A stretch of DNA of 8,928 nucleotides. It comes from Ignavibacteria bacterium UBA6906 (lineage in GTDB: Bacteria > Bacteroidota > Ignavibacteria > UBA10030 > UBA6906). Shown piece by piece: positions 6,477-8,928 of the stretch (positions are counted from its first letter, which is position 1; each line of letters begins with the position of its first letter). Location of the stretch: the NCBI GenBank assembly GCA_002451155.1, contig DKBG01000229.1, forward strand, positions 51,305-60,232, read 5' to 3'. The position numbers and the translations under genes were made by a program. A model generated the notes under the pieces. It was not told the DNA's origin. It saw nothing but the letters and a program-made list of their open reading frames with translations, and searched no databases.

Positions 6477-6743
6477 CTATTCCTGGTTCTGAGGTTGCGG
6501 ATGATTCAGGAGTTGCGACTGGACGTGCGACACCGTCTCGGCGAGCGCTTCCCGGAACTTTTCAAAATCCTCCTTGTAGAGAAATATCTTGTGCTTTTCG
6601 TATTCATCGTCCCCGACGCGCTTGCTTTCGGTAATGGTGATATAGAAATCCTTCTCCGACTTTGTGGACTTCACGTCGAAGAAGTATGTCCGCTTCCCAG
6701 CCCGCACGCGCTTCGTGAAGATCTCATCCTTGTAGCCGTTCAT
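6477..6743 (-). CDS. PUR-family (DUF3276) nucleic-acid-binding protein
   Basis: Small protein of the PUR/DUF3276 family; the Borrelia relative BpuR binds DNA and RNA and controls translation. From the ATG at 6743 it has 88 residues. The core DEIFTKRVRAGKRTYFFDVK, then DFYITITESKR and KHKIFLYKEDFEKF, is the typical PUR fold pattern of beta strands then a helix. It ends in a Gln/Asn/Pro-rich tail (LLNHPQPQNQE). The frame is open to an ATG at 6836 (119 residues), but the added part contains an RRRR run encoded by an AGGAGG Shine-Dalgarno-like sequence (6762-6767) and is unlike the family. GGAG sits 10 bases before ATG 6743, and TTG 6752 is 9 bases after AGGAGG. I therefore prefer a start at 6743 or 6752. 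It lies between the propeller gene and the fab operon; its own promoter is not clear. Confidence 0.85.
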   Translation of the reverse strand: MNGYKDEIFTKRVRAGKRTYFFDVKSTKSEKDFYITITESKRVGDDEYEKHKIFLYKEDFEKFREALAETVSHVQSQLLNHPQPQNQE

Positions 6744-6851
6744 GTTCTCCAAGCTCCGCACCCTCCTTCTCCGGTAATAGTTGTTCGGGACTGTATACGT
6801 AATGGTGAACCGGCCCAGCGGGCCGTTTGCTGTCATGCTGCATTCATTCGT

Positions 6852-8928
6852 TCAATTCCGTAGCACGGCGACTTTCCCATTGGCAACCTGTCCATCCTCT
6901 GTATAGGCGATAATCAGGTAGACGCCTGAGGCGACCTCCTGGCCCTCACCGTCCCGCCCGTCCCAGAATCCCACACGTCCGCCGGGAGATTGGATTTCGC
7001 GGATCAGTCTGCCGTCAACCGTCAGGATTTTGATGCTCGAATTGACTCTCAACCCGTCGACCGTGAGAAGGGTGTGTTCGGGGAGGCGGAACGGATTGGG
7101 ATACACTTTCAGTTCAGTAAACGTCTCGGCCGGTGCGGCGGCGGATGTTGTCAGGCTTGCGAGCCCGTTGGGGGTACCGAAATAGACCGTTCCGCTGTTG
7201 TCGTCAATGGCGATGCTGATGATTGTGTTGCTGATGATCTTGCCCTGCGTGTTTTCCACGGTGTAGCTGGCGAGTAGCTGAGTCCCGTCGGGGGAGAGCA
7301 GAATCGCTCCCTGGTTCGACCCGATCCATTTCCGGTTGAGGGGGTCGACGGCGATGCAATTGATGACCAGGCCAAGGAGTGGTTTGTACTGGGCTATTCC
7401 CCCGTCGCGCTTCGGGTTGGAGGGATCCAGGATGATTGCGATGCCTTTGTCGGTTCCAACCCAGATGTCGTTCTCCCGGTCAACCACCAGTGTGCGAATA
7501 TCGTCGCTGGGGAGACCGTCCGCGGCGACAATATGGAGGGCGTTGGAAAGATCGGTCGTGCCTCTATTGCGGAAATTGACGATTCCTCTGAAGGCCGGAT
7601 CCCGCACGACAGCCCACAGGTTGTCGGACGCATCGACAGCGAGGGTTCTGTCCACCGGGAGATCGGTGAGGGTGGAGACCCGGACTCCGTTGATAATTGC
7701 AGGGAGGGTCCGCCATGATCCGGCGGCCGTTCGAACCGTGATGAGGTTCCGGTCGCTGGCACTGAGAATGGTCGTCCACCTGTTTCCGGGTACATCGCAT
7801 ACGACATTGGAGCATACAACAAAGTTCGGATCATTAGGAAGTCCGACCATGCCCACATCGGTCCAGAAAACATGAGAACTGTCGACGGCGTCCGTGCCGG
7901 CCGGGACCTCGACCAGGCCACGTCCGAAGGAGCTGAGCCAGACGGCGCCGTCACAGGTTGTCGATGCCCGGTAGTAGTAGTCAGTCAGCATCGGGCTGGT
8001 CGAACTCGTGAACGATTTCCACGTGCCATCGCGGAGCCGATAGAATCCATTAGGGCTGGAGCTGCCGGGAGCCGCCCAAACGCCGCCGGTCGGGTCGACG
8101 GCAACGCTGGTGAACTGGTTCGAGCCTGGTCCGTTCGGCATGTGAGAGACCCACCCGTTCTCTTGGGCAAGGATTCCCGCCTCGCGTGTGCCGAGCACCG
8201 GGTTCTCGTCCGTTCCCACCACGACCGTCTGGGCCTCCGAGGGCAGCGGGGTACCGACGGGAGTGAGAGTGCCTCCCGCATCGAGGGAATACGCATTGGC
8301 GATGGAGGTGATCGCGAGTGTAGCTGCGGAGGCCGCGGTGCTGACAACCGGCTCATTGCCGAGCGGGGCAAACAATGTCCAGCTGGAGTTGTCGAGCACA
8401 TAGAGTCCGGTCGTTGTGCCGGCATAGAGTTTGCCGGCGAAGACGGAGAGGGAGACGGGAACCGTCCCCGGGGATCCAACCACCTGAAGCGTCCAGCTCT
8501 CGGGCGGGAGCAGGTTGGGTATATTCAGATCACCCATTGCAATCCGGTTAAATGTCTGGCCGTCCGAAATGCATGCCCAGATCTTGTTGTCGAAAATCGT
8601 GGCGGAGAGGACGGAGATGCGAACATTCGAAGAGGATGAGCCGAACTGAGTGTATGTGTCTCCGAATCCGAACGGGGCAATTCGAAAGACGCTGAGTCCG
8701 AACTGCGTACAGATCAAGACGGAGTCGCCCTGGATATAGAACGCGTTGATCCCTTTTGTGGTCTGGTTTGCGTCCCGTATATCCAGGATGGTTTTGAGTG
8801 TGCCGGTTGAGGGGGTGAGGATATGGATAATGCCGGACGACGTTCCCGTCCACACGTCCCCGGAGGCGTCCACGGCGACCGCTGTCAGGTCGGTATTCAG
8901 GAGGCCGTCGGCATTGGTGAAACGGCGG
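6852..8928 (-). CDS. Two-component-type beta-propeller repeat protein with C-terminal sorting/FlgD-like domain, 5' end cut
   Basis: The frame is open to the window edge, so the N-terminus is missing; a GTG at 8873 is internal, since the residues before it (FTNADGLLNTDLTAVAVD) continue the repeat. At least eight propeller-like units are visible. Examples are AVAVDASGDVWTGTSSGI, SVAVDPTGGVWAAPGS, LAVDASDNLWAVV, TLVVDRENDIWVGTDKGIAII, CIAVDPLNRKWIGSNQGAIL and SIAIDDNSGTVYFGTPNGL. They follow the (V/I)D..G.(V/I)W.GT..G(I/L) pattern of two-component regulator propellers. The last 85 or so residues (VYPNPF..., IKILTVDGRLIREI, FWDGRDGEGQEVASGVYLI) form a FlgD-Ig/type IX sorting-tail-like domain. No membrane segment, kinase or DNA-binding domain is seen, so this is more likely a secreted or surface protein than a sensor kinase. 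Ligand and role are unknown. A signal peptide is expected beyond the edge. Confidence 0.88.
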   Translation of the reverse strand, partial: RRFTNADGLLNTDLTAVAVDASGDVWTGTSSGIIHILTPSTGTLKTILDIRDANQTTKGINAFYIQGDSVLICTQFGLSVFRIAPFGFGDTYTQFGSSSSNVRISVLSATIFDNKIWACISDGQTFNRIAMGDLNIPNLLPPESWTLQVVGSPGTVPVSLSVFAGKLYAGTTTGLYVLDNSSWTLFAPLGNEPVVSTAASAATLAITSIANAYSLDAGGTLTPVGTPLPSEAQTVVVGTDENPVLGTREAGILAQENGWVSHMPNGPGSNQFTSVAVDPTGGVWAAPGSSSPNGFYRLRDGTWKSFTSSTSPMLTDYYYRASTTCDGAVWLSSFGRGLVEVPAGTDAVDSSHVFWTDVGMVGLPNDPNFVVCSNVVCDVPGNRWTTILSASDRNLITVRTAAGSWRTLPAIINGVRVSTLTDLPVDRTLAVDASDNLWAVVRDPAFRGIVNFRNRGTTDLSNALHIVAADGLPSDDIRTLVVDRENDIWVGTDKGIAIILDPSNPKRDGGIAQYKPLLGLVINCIAVDPLNRKWIGSNQGAILLSPDGTQLLASYTVENTQGKIISNTIISIAIDDNSGTVYFGTPNGLASLTTSAAAPAETFTELKVYPNPFRLPEHTLLTVDGLRVNSSIKILTVDGRLIREIQSPGGRVGFWDGRDGEGQEVASGVYLIIAYTEDGQVANGKVAVLRN

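Noticed and set aside
6837..6851. Terminator of the propeller gene just after its stop
   Set aside because: A GGCCC/GGGCC pair (3-base loop) occurs shortly downstream, but the stem is only 5 bp and no U run follows, so it was not called.
7872..8639. Plus-strand 255-codon open frame
   Set aside because: It is fully antisense to the propeller gene, is rich in Arg/Gly/Glu as expected from reversed GC-rich codons, and has no domain pattern.

Overview
The window (about 57-58% GC by eye) looks like chromosomal DNA of a bacterium from the Bacteroidota/Chlorobiota/Ignavibacteriota lineage. The phylum call is an inference. It rests on a PUR-family DUF3276 protein of the Bacteroidota type, a propeller protein ending in a VYPNPF-type sorting/FlgD-like tail, and a Cys-rich DUF3109/YkgJ-like protein. 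Every gene I can support lies on the minus strand, so transcription runs from high to low coordinates. I see no mobile element, CRISPR array, tRNA or rRNA.

Layout from right to left in transcription order. (1) 8928-6852: the C-terminal 691 codons of a secreted-type beta-propeller protein, cut by the window edge. (2) 6743-6477 (possibly from 6836): a small PUR-domain nucleic-acid-binding protein. (3) 6476-6181: a non-coding stretch of about 300 bases with a perfect 13-bp hairpin, a near-consensus sigma-70-type promoter (TTGACT, 17 bases, TATATT) and a leader hairpin. (4) 6168-1: a compact lipid-synthesis operon in the order yceD (DUF177), rpmF, plsX, fabH, fabD, a DUF3109-like gene, fabG, acpP, fabF. 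The last gene is cut by the left edge.

How the genes work together: PlsX makes acyl-phosphate from acyl-ACP for phospholipid synthesis. FabD loads malonate onto AcpP, FabH starts chains, FabF elongates them and FabG does the first reduction. YceD and RpmF (ribosomal protein L32) are the usual ribosome-linked companions at the head of this cluster. The order matches the well-known E. coli cluster except for one insertion: a 202-residue cysteine-rich protein between fabD and fabG, joined to both neighbours by 4-base ATGA stop/start overlaps. That insertion is the most interesting item here. It may be a redox- or metal-linked partner of fatty acid synthesis, or only a passenger; the sequence cannot decide.

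Secondary points are the non-ATG start of plsX inside a hairpin loop, the attenuator-like hairpin between promoter and yceD, a strong hairpin between acpP and fabF, and the doubtful start of the PUR gene. I found no clear sign of a wholly new defence or mobile system.
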